Under the pieces are notes generated by a model. That model made no database searches and was not told the origin of the DNA. It saw only the letters and a program-made list of their open reading frames with translations. The position numbers were made by a program, and so were the translations under genes. A stretch of DNA of 64,000 bases from Phenylobacterium sp. (GTDB taxonomy: Bacteria; Pseudomonadota; Alphaproteobacteria; Caulobacterales; Caulobacteraceae): assembly GCF_019636135.1 (NCBI RefSeq), contig NZ_JAHBYD010000002.1, positions 62,001-126,000 on the forward strand, written 5' to 3'. Positions 51,909 to 60,029 of this stretch are shown one piece after another. How positions within the stretch are numbered: the stretch's first letter is position 1; the number at the start of each line of letters is the position of its first letter.

Positions 51909-53618
51909 ATGGCCTTCCCCGCCACCCATCCCGCCCTCGCCCGCGCGCTCGACGCGCAAGGCTACGCCGAGCCGACGCCGGTCCAGGCCGCCGTGCTCGC
52001 CGCCGAGCCCGACCGCGACCTGCTGGTCTCGGCCCAGACCGGCTCGGGCAAGACCGTCGCCTTCGGCCTGGCCGCCGCGCCGGCCCTGCTGGGCGAGGCC
52101 GAGCGGTTCGACCGCGCCCAGGCGCCGCTCGCCCTGGTCATCGCCCCCACCCGCGAGCTGGCCCAGCAGGTCGCCCGCGAGCTCGGCTGGCTCTACGCCC
52201 CGGCCGGCGCGCGCCTCGCCACCTGCGTCGGCGGCATGGACGCCCGCGCCGAGCAGCGCGCGCTCGCCGCCGGCGCCCACATCGTCGTCGGCACCCCCGG
52301 CCGCCTGCGCGACCACCTGGAACGCGGCAACCTCGACCTCTCGGCCCTCAAGGTGGTCGTCCTCGACGAGGCCGACGAGATGCTGGACATGGGCTTCCGC
52401 GAGGACCTCGAGGAGATCCTCGACGCCGCCCCCGCCGAGCGCCGCACCTTCCTCTTTTCCGCCACCATCGCCCGCGAGATCGCCGCGCTGGCCCGGCGCT
52501 ACCAGCGCGACGCCCACCGCATCGACACCATCCGCCGCGACGAGAGCCACGGCGACATCGCCTACCGCGCCGTCCGCGTCGCCCCGACCGAGATCGAGAA
52601 CGCGGTCGTCAACGTGCTGCGCTACTTCGAAAGCCCCGGCGCGCTCATCTTCTGCGCCACCCGCGAGCGCGTCCGCTACCTGCATTCCGCCCTGCGCGAG
52701 CGCGGCTTCGCGGTCGTGCAACTCTCCGGAGAACTCTCGCAGAAGGAGCGCTCCGACGCGCTCCAGGCGCTCCGCGACGGCCACGCGCGGGCCTGCATCG
52801 CCACCGACGTCGCCGCCCGCGGCCTCGACCTGCCCGACCTGGGCCTCGTCATCCACGCCGACCTGCCGGCCGGCCCGCCCGCCCTGCTCCACCGCAGCGG
52901 CCGCACGGGCCGTGCGGGCCGGAAGGGCGTCTCGGTGGTCATGGTCCCGCATCCCAAGCGCCGCCAGGCCGAGCGCCTGCTGCAGATCGCCGGCGTCGAC
53001 GCCGAATGGTCCGGCCCGCCGCTGCCGGAGGAGATCCGCGCGAAGGACCAGGCCCGGATGCTGGAGGACCCGATCCTCGCCGACCCGCCCACGCCCGAGG
53101 ACCTCGAACTGGCGCAGCGCCTGCTGGCCGACCGCAGCCCGGAGGCCGTCGCCGCCGCCCTGGTGCGCCTCTACCGCTCGCGCCTGCCCGAGCCCGAGGA
53201 GATGCTGCCCGACCGCGGCCCGGACCGCGGCGAGCCCCGCCCGCTGCGCCCCGAGCGCCAGGCCCAGATCGAGTCCGCCGACGGGAGCTGGTTCCGCCTG
53301 CCCGTCGGCCGCTCGAAGAACGCCGACCCGAAGTGGCTGGTCCCGCTGATCTGCCGCCTCGGCCACGTCACCAAGAAGGACATCGGCCTCATCCGCATCT
53401 TCGACCACGAGACGAAGTTCCAGATCGCCGCCGACGCCGAGGGCCGCTTCGGCGAGGCCATCCGCGCCGCCGCCGACGCCGGCGAGATCCGCATCAACCC
53501 GTCCAGCGCCCCCGGGCCCCAGGCCCCGCGCGGCCCCCGCCCTCACGGCAAAGGCCCGCCCGGCAAGCACGCGCCGAAGCCCCGCGGCCCCAGGCCGCCG
53601 CGCGGACCCCGCCCCTGA
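51909..53618 (+). CDS. DEAD-box RNA helicase, DbpA-like
   Basis: ATP-dependent RNA helicase, probably in ribosome assembly or RNA turnover. About 569 residues from the ATG at 51909 (an ATG at 51894 is equally open). Motifs: TPVQAAVL (Q), AQTGSGKT (I), PTRELAQQ (Ia), TPGRL (Ib), DEAD (II), SAT (III), IATDVAARGLDLP (V), HRSGRTGRAGRKG (VI). The C-terminus (about 470-545) resembles the DbpA/CsdA RNA-binding domain (WFRLPVGRSKN and KKDIGLIRIFD) and ends in a Pro/Arg/Gly/Lys tail. It stands alone after tRNA-Asp. Confidence 0.92.
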   Translation: MAFPATHPALARALDAQGYAEPTPVQAAVLAAEPDRDLLVSAQTGSGKTVAFGLAAAPALLGEAERFDRAQAPLALVIAPTRELAQQVARELGWLYAPAGARLATCVGGMDARAEQRALAAGAHIVVGTPGRLRDHLERGNLDLSALKVVVLDEADEMLDMGFREDLEEILDAAPAERRTFLFSATIAREIAALARRYQRDAHRIDTIRRDESHGDIAYRAVRVAPTEIENAVVNVLRYFESPGALIFCATRERVRYLHSALRERGFAVVQLSGELSQKERSDALQALRDGHARACIATDVAARGLDLPDLGLVIHADLPAGPPALLHRSGRTGRAGRKGVSVVMVPHPKRRQAERLLQIAGVDAEWSGPPLPEEIRAKDQARMLEDPILADPPTPEDLELAQRLLADRSPEAVAAALVRLYRSRLPEPEEMLPDRGPDRGEPRPLRPERQAQIESADGSWFRLPVGRSKNADPKWLVPLICRLGHVTKKDIGLIRIFDHETKFQIAADAEGRFGEAIRAAADAGEIRINPSSAPGPQAPRGPRPHGKGPPGKHAPKPRGPRPPRGPRP

Positions 53619-53670
53619 CCACGGCGTCGATCGCGCCAGCGTCCGCACTCAGGCGCACATCATACGCCGC

Positions 53671-53726
53671 CGTCATCCCGGCCGCAGCGCAGCGGAGAGC
53701 CGAACGGCCCTCCGGCCGGGATGACG
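53671..53726. repeat. Short palindromic repeat GTCATCCCGGCC
   Basis: CGTCATCCCGGCC and GGCCGGGATGACG are complementary over 13 bp with a 30-nt loop. It lies 53 bp after the helicase stop and may act as a transcript 3' stem; there is no T-run. Confidence 0.7.
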
Positions 53727-53796
53727 GGATATTTTGCGGCGACTCCATTAAGTCCGGACCCCAAGCAATGTTGCGATGCCTGCCCAACAGGCAGCC

Positions 53797-53909
53797 TCCC
53801 TTCCTCCTCGATGGAGGAAGGGCCGGGGATGGTGGTGTGCGCAGGACCTCACCGGCCGGGCGCGGGAGGCGCCGTCTGCCGTAACGCCGTCGCCACACCA
53901 CCCCTCCTC
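53797..53909. repeat. Repeat family GGTGGTGTG/CACACCACC, copy 1
   Basis: Inner inverted parts GGTGGTGTG (53829-53837) and CACACCACC (53892-53900), with CAGGACCTCACCGGCCGGGC and GGCGCCGTCTGCCG between. A similar sequence is at 63695-63800. A CTTCCTCCTCGATGGAGGAAG hairpin precedes it. Part of the 1033-bp gap before the regulator gene. Confidence 0.75.
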
Positions 53910-54105
53910 GATCCAGCAGGGCGATCGCATACGGATTCGAACGGCCGGAAGGCCCTTAATCAAACCGCAGAGATCGCGGAGATACGCAGAGGATTCCAGT
54001 GGATCCGCGCCCCTCTCTGCGTATCTCCGCGATCTCTGCGGTTCATGAATCGGGCGGACGAGCCGCCCACGATCCATGCGATCGCCCTGCTCCATCGAGC
54101 AGGGC
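53910..54105. repeat. Composite palindrome with triple-9-mer core, copy d
   Basis: Core arms at 53963-53992 and 54014-54043 are almost identical to copy c (units ACCGCAGAG, ATCGCGGAG, ATACGCAGAG). Outer complementary segments CAGGGCGATCGCATACG and CGATCCATGCGATCGCCCTG enclose two small hairpins, GGCCGGAAGGCC and GGGCGGACGAGCCGCCC. Same architecture as 51293-51468. Confidence 0.87.
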
Positions 54106-54156
54106 TCTCGATTGTCCGGCCGCCTCGTCACGTCGCACCCCTGACGCGCCCGCGCG

Positions 54157-54195
54157 AAAAAGGACCCCCGGTCCTGAAGTCGGGACCGGGGGCTC
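54157..54195 (-). terminator. Rho-independent terminator, minus strand
   Basis: Perfect 10-bp stem (54165-54174 with 54183-54192; CCCCCGGTCC / GGACCGGGGG), loop of 8 nt, followed on the minus strand by TCC and five T (54157-54161). It implies a minus-strand transcript ending here, although no minus-strand gene lies within several hundred bp upstream. Confidence 0.78.
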
Positions 54196-54415
54196 AGAGG
54201 GGGCCTACGGGTCTAGGGTCCCGCAAGCTCTCGCCGGGTGTCGAATCGGGACGGCGGCCCCCCAGCCACCTTCCGGACCCCTCGCCGGGCGAGCTGGGCT
54301 CGCGCCGGCGAGCCCGGGGAGAGGTCTCGACGCTCGAGGCGTCCCCCCGGACGCAATCCCTCCGCAGCCGCCCGCGGGAGCTGAGGCGGCGGCGTCGGGA
54401 CCGAGACCAGGGGCC
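54157..54415 (-). ncRNA. Candidate structured RNA on the minus strand
   Basis: Read on the minus strand, a closing stem forms from 54412-54415 with 54202-54205, 54404-54408 with 54210-54214, and 54396-54402 with 54217-54223. Inside are clean hairpins: 54339-54344/54349-54354 (6 bp, loop 4), 54326-54330/54334-54338, 54296-54303/54308-54315 (8 bp, loop 4), and 54281-54285/54289-54293. A terminator at 54157-54195 ends it. No reading frame with a plausible protein covers the region, and no known RNA motif (RNase P, tmRNA, SRP) was recognised. 6S RNA is a possible identity. The 5' end is not defined. Confidence 0.45.
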
Positions 54416-54651
54416 GAGTGTCGGGTCCGCCCAAGGTCTCCGGATGCGGTCGAAACCCACGAGTGAGAACACCAGCAGTAGCGCCGACTCGACATGGCGC
54501 GGTTCCGATCTTTCCCCGAGCGATTCCCGATCTTTCCGCCTTGGTTGCGGCGCAACGCGCCACTAGGTTGTGAAACGGCGTCCGAGTCAGGGGGATGCAG
54601 GCGAACGGGGAGCACGGTCCCGATCGTCCGGTGGAACGGGACTGGAGTTTC

Positions 54652-56232
54652 ATGCAGCTTGCCCATGAGGATGGGTTCACGATCGGCGCGCTCGAGGTGC
54701 GTCCGCCGACCCGCGAAGTCATGGCGCCGCACGGGCGCGAGGTGTTGCAGCCGCGCGTGATGCAGGTCCTGGTGACCCTCGCGCGGGCGAACGGCGCCGT
54801 CGTGAGCCGCGACGACCTCATCGCCGAGTGCTGGGACGGCCGCGTCGTCGGCGAGGACTCCATCACCCTGGTGATGAGCAAGCTGCGCAAGCTCGCGGCC
54901 AGTTGCGGCGGCGCCTTCGTCGTCGAGACCATCCCGCGGGTCGGCTACCGGCTCATCGCCTCCGACGACCGCGCCGCGCCCGCCTTCGAGCCTTCGACCG
55001 GCCCGGCCGGCAAGGCGCGGCCGCGCATCGTCGTGCTCGAATTCACCCACCAGCCGGGCGACGAGGATCAGGCCTGGTTCGCCGAGGCGCTGGCCGACGA
55101 ACTGACCGCCGGGCTCTCGAAATCCCCCCTCCTCGCGGTCACGCCCCGCCAGTCGCTGCTGGTCTCCGACGTCGTGGGCGCCCCGCCCGGCGCGATCTGC
55201 GCGCGCCTCGGCGTCGACTACGTCATCGACGGCAAGGTCCGGGCGCTCGGCGGGACGGTCCGGGTGTCGGTCGACCTGATCCGGGGCACGGACGAGACCA
55301 GCGCATGGTCCGCCCGCTACGACCGCCGGATGTCCGATCTCTTCCCGATGCTGGACGAGATCACCGCCTCCATCATCGGCACGGTCGAGCCCGCGGTCCT
55401 CGAACAGGAGGAGCTTCGGGCCCTCAAGACCCCCGAGCACAGCCTCCTCTTCTGGCGGCTTTTCGTGCAGGGCCGCCGCCATTTCTGGCGCTCGACCGCA
55501 AAGGACGTGCGCGCCGCCGAGCAGTTCCTGGAGCAGGCCCTGGAGATCGAGCCCGACGACGTCTCGGCGCTCTCCATCCTGGCCCACTGCCGCCTGTTCG
55601 ACGTCTGGAGCGGCGTGTCGCGCAATCCGGCGGCCGCCATCGCCGACGCGCACAGGATCGCGCTGAGGGCCGTCTCCGCCGGCCAGTCCGACGCCTTCGC
55701 CCACTTCACGCTGGGCGTGGTGCTCTCGCTCCTCGACCGCCTGCCCGAGGCCAAGGCCGAGCAGCGCCGCGCCCTGGAGCTCAACCCCTACCTCGCCGCC
55801 GCCTCGGGCGAGATAGGCCGCCTGATGGCCTTCGAGGGCGAGGCCGCCCAGGCCATCGCCCACAGCGAGCGCGCGATCTCCGCCAGCCCCAACGACCCGC
55901 AGGCCTGGCTCTGGTACCGCTCCAAGGCCCTGGCCCGCTTCACGACGGGCGACTATGCCGCCGCGGCCCTCGACGCCGCCGATGCGCGCGCCCGCAAGCC
56001 CGAACGCTTCTCGCTCTGCTATCTGGTGGCCGCCTGCTACGCCGCGGACGGCCAGATGGACCCGGCGCGCCGCGCGCTGGACGAAGGCGACCGCCTCGCC
56101 CGCGAACAGCTCGGCGGCCAGGGTCCCGGCTACACGCCGGACGCGCTGCGCACCGGCCACCCGTTCGTGCGCCAGGAAGATTCCGAACGGCTCGTCAACG
56201 CTCTCCGCGCCGCCGGCTGGGAAGGCGCCTAG
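54652..56232 (+). CDS. CadC-like winged-helix regulator with TPR domain
   Basis: Probable transcription regulator of 526 residues. Residues about 10-100 are an OmpR/PhoB-type winged helix (LQPRVMQVLVTLARANGAVV, SRDDLIAECWDGRVVGEDSI, ETIPRVGYRL). About 120-240 resemble the TolB/adenylate-cyclase-associated segment (VLEFTHQPGDEDQAWFAEAL, and CARLGVDYVIDGKVR). The rest is TPR-like helices. No clear membrane span is visible, unlike CadC itself. The ATG at 54652 has GGAG 4 bp upstream; an ATG at 54595 would add 19 residues but abuts its G-run. Target unknown; the FAD oxidoreductase gene follows 274 bp downstream. Confidence 0.86.
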   Translation: MQLAHEDGFTIGALEVRPPTREVMAPHGREVLQPRVMQVLVTLARANGAVVSRDDLIAECWDGRVVGEDSITLVMSKLRKLAASCGGAFVVETIPRVGYRLIASDDRAAPAFEPSTGPAGKARPRIVVLEFTHQPGDEDQAWFAEALADELTAGLSKSPLLAVTPRQSLLVSDVVGAPPGAICARLGVDYVIDGKVRALGGTVRVSVDLIRGTDETSAWSARYDRRMSDLFPMLDEITASIIGTVEPAVLEQEELRALKTPEHSLLFWRLFVQGRRHFWRSTAKDVRAAEQFLEQALEIEPDDVSALSILAHCRLFDVWSGVSRNPAAAIADAHRIALRAVSAGQSDAFAHFTLGVVLSLLDRLPEAKAEQRRALELNPYLAAASGEIGRLMAFEGEAAQAIAHSERAISASPNDPQAWLWYRSKALARFTTGDYAAAALDAADARARKPERFSLCYLVAACYAADGQMDPARRALDEGDRLAREQLGGQGPGYTPDALRTGHPFVRQEDSERLVNALRAAGWEGA

Positions 56233-56250
56233 GAAAGGGCGCGCAACCTG

Positions 56251-56383
56251 TCGGCGCGGCATGCGCCGCAGGCGCGCTATTTCAACCACCAAGGCCACCA
56301 AGACCACCAAGCGTCCGGGAAACGCGCGGCGCCCACCCCATCCGCGACGCCTTCGTGCTCTTGGTGATCTTGGTGGTTGAATC
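56251..56383. repeat. Triple-9-mer inverted repeat, copy e
   Basis: Arms at 56283-56311 and 56351-56383 with ACCACCAAG-type units, followed by GGTTGAATC. Preceded by GCGCGGCATGCGCCGCAGGCG, as in copies f and h. It fills most of the 274-bp gap. Confidence 0.83.
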
Positions 56384-56506
56384 GAAACGGCGCCGCCGCG
56401 CGCTCGAAGCCGACAGATCGAAGGGCGTTCCCCGCCCCTGCTTAACCTAAATAAAACCGCCGATATGCAGGCTTCTCAACCTTGACGTCAGTTGGGGGAT
56501 GCAGAA

Positions 56507-58699
56507 GTGACCAAGGCGACCAAGCCGCAGAAGGTGGCGATCCTGGGCGGCGGCATGGGAGGTCTCGCGACCGCCTACAACCTGTCGAACCGCCCCGCCT
56601 GGCAGGACGACTACGACATCACGGTCTATCAGCTCGGCTGGCGCCTCGGCGGCAAGTGCGCCTCCTCGCGCGGCGAGAACGCGCGGATCGAAGAGCACGG
56701 CATCCACGGCTTCGTGGGCAGCTACTTCAACGCCATCCCGATGATGCACGAGGTCTACGCCGAGCTGAACCGCCCCGCCGGCGCGCCGCTCGCGACCTTC
56801 GACGAGGCCTTCATCCCCTCGAACTTCGCCATGATGTGGGAGTACGAGAACGGCGGCCTGAAGCCCTGGCCCACCCGCTTCCCGGAAAACAAGCACTCGG
56901 CGATCGACCCGTCCGACTACAAGGGCCTCGAAAGCTCGATCACCTCGATCATCTTCGAGGTCCAGTCGATGCTCGACGCCGCCAAAGGCGTCCCGAAGAT
57001 CGTCGAACTGGCCATCGGCGCCCTGCTCGGCAAGGCCGCCGACCAGTGCCGCGAGATCCCGCTCTCGGAGGGCCCGAACCACCCGCTGGTGGGCGAGATC
57101 AAGGCGGCCCGCAAGCTGATCACCGGCGTCGTCGACACGGTCGACAGGTTCGCGCCCGGCATCCTCGAGCACTGGGACGACCTGCGCCACGCGCTCATGA
57201 CCCTCGACTTCTACTCGACGATGATCCTGGGCGCGCTCGAGGACAACGTCGTCGTCAACGGCTACGACGGCCTCGACGACGAGAACTGGTCCGACTGGCT
57301 GATCCGCCACGGCATCGACGCGGCCACGCTCAAGTCGCCCGTCGTGATGATCACCGTCAACATCTGCTACCAGAGCCCGAACGGCGACACCTCGCGCGCC
57401 GCCCGCATGGCCGCCGGCGCCTTCCTCGACTGGACCCTGCGCACCTGCGCCTACCGCGAGGCCTTCCTCTGGAGCTTCGCCGCCGGCTCGGGCGAGACGG
57501 TCGTGGCGCCCATGTACGAGGTGCTGAAGCGCCGCGGCGTGAAGTTCGAGTTCTTCCACAAGGTCGATGCGCTGCACATCGACCCGCGCGACCGCCGCTC
57601 CATCGAGTCGGTCGAATTCACCCTCCAGGCGACGCTCAAGGACCCGGCCAGGGGCTACGAGCCGCTGATCGAGGTGAAGGGCCTGCCCTCCTGGCCGCAC
57701 CGCCCGCTCTACGAGCAACTGGTCGAGGGCGAGTACATGCGCGCCCTTTGCCAGGATCTCGAATCCTACTGGTGCCCCTGGCCCACGGCCGAGTTCCCCT
57801 ACCTGAAGCAGCCCCGGACGCTGAGGCGCGGCAAGGACTTCGACCAGGTGGTGTTCGCCATCTCCCTCGGCGCCGTCCCGTTCCTCTGCAAGGAGCTGAT
57901 GCAGGAAAGCCCGCGCTGGGCCGACATGGTCGCCAACATCCCCTCGGTGCAGACCCAGGCCATGCAGCTCTGGCTCTCCAAGGACCTCTACGAGCTGGGC
58001 TGGCAGGAGAAGCTGGACCCGGCCAAGCACGAGGTCCCGATCACCGGCACCTACTTCTGCCCGCCGAACGGCAACGCCGAGTTCCACGACCTGCTGAAGT
58101 GGGAGGACTGGCCGGCCGACAACAGCCCCAAGGCCCTCTGGTACTTCTGCGGCCTGATGCCCGACTACGAGCCGATGCCGCCCTTCTCGGACCACGAGTA
58201 CCCGGCCCGCCAGGCCGAGCGCGTGAAGGCCCAGTGCATCCAGTACCTCCAGGCCTCCATCGGCACGATGCTGCCCAACGCCACCGTGCGGGCCAACAAC
58301 CCGATCGGCGACCCGATGGGCCTCGACTTCGACCTCCTGGTCGACACGCGCGATGTGGACGTCCAGGGCGTCCACCGCTTCGACAGCCAGTTCTGGCGCG
58401 CCAACATCGACCCCACCGAGCGCTACGTCACCACGCCGCCCGGCAGCGTGAAGCACCGCATGGAGGCCTGGGGCTCCGGCTTCGACAACCTCACGCTGGC
58501 CGGCGACTGGATCTACACCGGTCTCAATGTCGGCAGCTTCGAAGGCGCCACCATGAGCGGCAAGCTCGCCAGCCACGCCATCGCCGGCTACCCCGCCCTC
58601 GCCACCGTCATCGGCTACCCCACCGTCCCGCGCCCCGACGCGACGGCCGTCCCCCCGCCCGCCTCCGCGCCCACTCCCCACCTCAGGCTCGTCGGCTAG
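56507..58699 (+). CDS. FAD-dependent oxidoreductase (amine oxidase/desaturase-like)
   Basis: Flavoprotein of about 730 residues. The N-terminal Rossmann motif VAILGGGMGGLATAYNLS binds the ADP part of FAD, followed by LGGKCASSR; the C-terminal LTLAGDWIYTGLNVGSFEGA is the second FAD motif of the amine oxidase and phytoene desaturase superfamily. It is longer than most members, with a 400-residue middle of unknown specificity and an Ala/Pro tail. Reaction and substrate are unknown. Start: GTG at 56507 with GGGGGA 8 bp upstream; a TTG at 56492 is in frame. Confidence 0.84.
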   Translation: MTKATKPQKVAILGGGMGGLATAYNLSNRPAWQDDYDITVYQLGWRLGGKCASSRGENARIEEHGIHGFVGSYFNAIPMMHEVYAELNRPAGAPLATFDEAFIPSNFAMMWEYENGGLKPWPTRFPENKHSAIDPSDYKGLESSITSIIFEVQSMLDAAKGVPKIVELAIGALLGKAADQCREIPLSEGPNHPLVGEIKAARKLITGVVDTVDRFAPGILEHWDDLRHALMTLDFYSTMILGALEDNVVVNGYDGLDDENWSDWLIRHGIDAATLKSPVVMITVNICYQSPNGDTSRAARMAAGAFLDWTLRTCAYREAFLWSFAAGSGETVVAPMYEVLKRRGVKFEFFHKVDALHIDPRDRRSIESVEFTLQATLKDPARGYEPLIEVKGLPSWPHRPLYEQLVEGEYMRALCQDLESYWCPWPTAEFPYLKQPRTLRRGKDFDQVVFAISLGAVPFLCKELMQESPRWADMVANIPSVQTQAMQLWLSKDLYELGWQEKLDPAKHEVPITGTYFCPPNGNAEFHDLLKWEDWPADNSPKALWYFCGLMPDYEPMPPFSDHEYPARQAERVKAQCIQYLQASIGTMLPNATVRANNPIGDPMGLDFDLLVDTRDVDVQGVHRFDSQFWRANIDPTERYVTTPPGSVKHRMEAWGSGFDNLTLAGDWIYTGLNVGSFEGATMSGKLASHAIAGYPALATVIGYPTVPRPDATAVPPPASAPTPHLRLVG

Positions 58700-58727
58700 G
58701 GAAGGACGGGAGCGGGGTCACGCCAAC

Positions 58728-58867
58728 CTGCCGGCGCGGCATGCGCCGCAGGCGCCCCGATTCCCACCACCAAGACCACCAAGACCACCAAGGGTCCGAG
58801 AAGCTCGCCGCGCCCATCTGCGGGATCCGCCGCCTTCCGTGTTTTCCGTGTTTTCCGTGGTTGAATC
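58728..58867. repeat. Chimeric triple-9-mer inverted repeat, copy f
   Basis: Left arm (58764-58792) has ACCACCAAG units like copies e and h, but the right arm (58835-58867) has TTCCGTG/TTTTCCGTG units like the right arm of copy b, so the arms no longer pair fully. Preceded by the GGCATGCGCCGCAGGC motif. Confidence 0.82.
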
Positions 58868-58917
58868 CAAGCGGCGCTGACGCGAAGTCGACAGCTCCGC
58901 GCCCCCTCGTCCGCCCC

Positions 58918-59006
58918 GATTCATGAACCGCAGAGATCGCGGAGACACGCGGAGAGGTCGCGGGTCCACCGGAATCCTCTGCGTATCTCCGCGATCTCCG
59001 CGGTTC
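58918..59006. repeat. Triple-9-mer inverted repeat, copy g
   Basis: Arms at 58927-58956 and 58977-59006 with units ACCGCAGAG, ATCGCGGAG, ACACGCGGAG; closely related to cores c and d but with different flanks. Confidence 0.84.
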
Positions 59007-59053
59007 GACCAAGGGCCTGTCCTCGTCGCAGGCTGACGGATGGGGTCGCGCCA

Positions 59054-59193
59054 ACCTGTCGGCGCGGCATGCGCCGCAGGCGCCCCGCTTCCCACCACCA
59101 AGACCACCAAGACCACCAAGGGTCCGAGAAGCTCGCCGCGCCCAGCCCATCCACGACGCCTTCGTGCCCTTGGTGCTCTTGGTGGTTGAATCG
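59054..59193. repeat. Triple-9-mer inverted repeat, copy h
   Basis: Left arm 59091-59120 (ACCACCAAG, three times), right arm 59161-59192 (CTTGGTGCTCTTGGTGGTTGAATC). The left 100 nt is nearly identical to the same part of copy f, indicating recent duplication. Copies f, g and h fill the 574-bp gap before the AraC gene; no gene is seen here. Confidence 0.84.
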
Positions 59194-59273
59194 ACACGGC
59201 GCTGCCGCGCCCAGGCTTCGGCGGGGCCGCTTTGCCGGGTGACATCGGGCGGCCCTGCGCTAGCTTGGCCGCG

Positions 59274-59987
59274 ATGCCGCGCACCCTCCACCCGGCTCCG
59301 GACGGCCTCGCGGGCGTGATGTTCGCCCGCCTGTGTCCGCGGCCCGGCCGGATCACCCAGGCCGACGTCTGCTGCGACCTCGTCTGGCGTGGCGAGCGTC
59401 TGTATCTCAGCGGCCCGCAGAGCGAGGCGCGCCCCTCGCAGTCGGTGGGCCAGGACATCCAGGTCCTCAACCTCGATCCCGTGGTGGCCCAGGCGTGGCT
59501 GGGGATTCCGCTCAGCGAGCTGCGCGACCGGCAGGCCCCGCTCGCCGAGATCGCCCCGCACGCGGCCGGGCCGCTGGAGGAGCTGTTCCATGCCGGCGAG
59601 GCCGCAAGCCTGGTGCGGCCGGAGGGCGTCTCGGCCGCGTTCGTGCTGGATCGTCGGGCCTCGGTCGCCGCGCAGGTCCTGCGGCGGTCGGGCTCCGTGC
59701 GGCGCGCCGCCGAAAGCGTCGGGCTCTCGGAGCGCCAGCTCGAACGTCTCTTCGGCGAACGCTTCGGCCTGCCGCCCAAGCGCTACGCCACGATCCTGCG
59801 GATGCGCCGGGCCGTGGCGCTCGCCAAGGACGGCGCGAGCCTCGCCGGCGCCGCCGTCGAGGCGGGCTATGGCGACCAGGCGCACTTCAACCGCGACGTC
59901 CGGATCCTGAGCGGCCGCACCCCGCTCACGCTGCTACCGCATGTCGGAGACTTCCAATACGTCCGGGCGCGGACGCGCGACTACTAG
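59274..59987 (+). CDS. AraC-family transcription regulator
   Basis: DNA-binding regulator of 237 residues. The C-terminal third (about 145-235) contains two helix-turn-helix motifs (VRRAAESVGLSERQLERLFG and AGAAVEAGYGDQAHFNRDVR) and the GRTP end typical of AraC proteins. The N-terminal part (about 1-130) resembles an effector domain (AGVMFARLCPRPGRI) of unknown ligand. The start is the ATG at 59274; a non-ATG extension of 14 codons is possible. Followed by the SnoaL-like gene after 42 bp, a possible target or partner. Confidence 0.88.
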   Translation: MPRTLHPAPDGLAGVMFARLCPRPGRITQADVCCDLVWRGERLYLSGPQSEARPSQSVGQDIQVLNLDPVVAQAWLGIPLSELRDRQAPLAEIAPHAAGPLEELFHAGEAASLVRPEGVSAAFVLDRRASVAAQVLRRSGSVRRAAESVGLSERQLERLFGERFGLPPKRYATILRMRRAVALAKDGASLAGAAVEAGYGDQAHFNRDVRILSGRTPLTLLPHVGDFQYVRARTRDY

Positions 59988-60029
59988 GCCGGCCCCGCGC
60001 TGGTGCGGCGCCGTCCATGAGCTGAGCGC

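Noticed and set aside
54157..54415. RNase P RNA, tmRNA or SRP RNA
   Set aside because: The conserved RNase P core (GAAAGTCCGG type), a tmRNA tag frame and the SRP GGAAGNAGC loop were not found on either strand.
54205..56310. A 701-codon minus-strand open frame
   Set aside because: Antisense to the CadC-like regulator, whose winged helix and TPR motifs are clear; the frame also runs through the candidate RNA without any domain.
56251..59193. Clustered short repeats resembling a CRISPR array
   Set aside because: Units are about 9 nt, directly adjacent and arranged as inverted arms, with no spacers and no cas genes.
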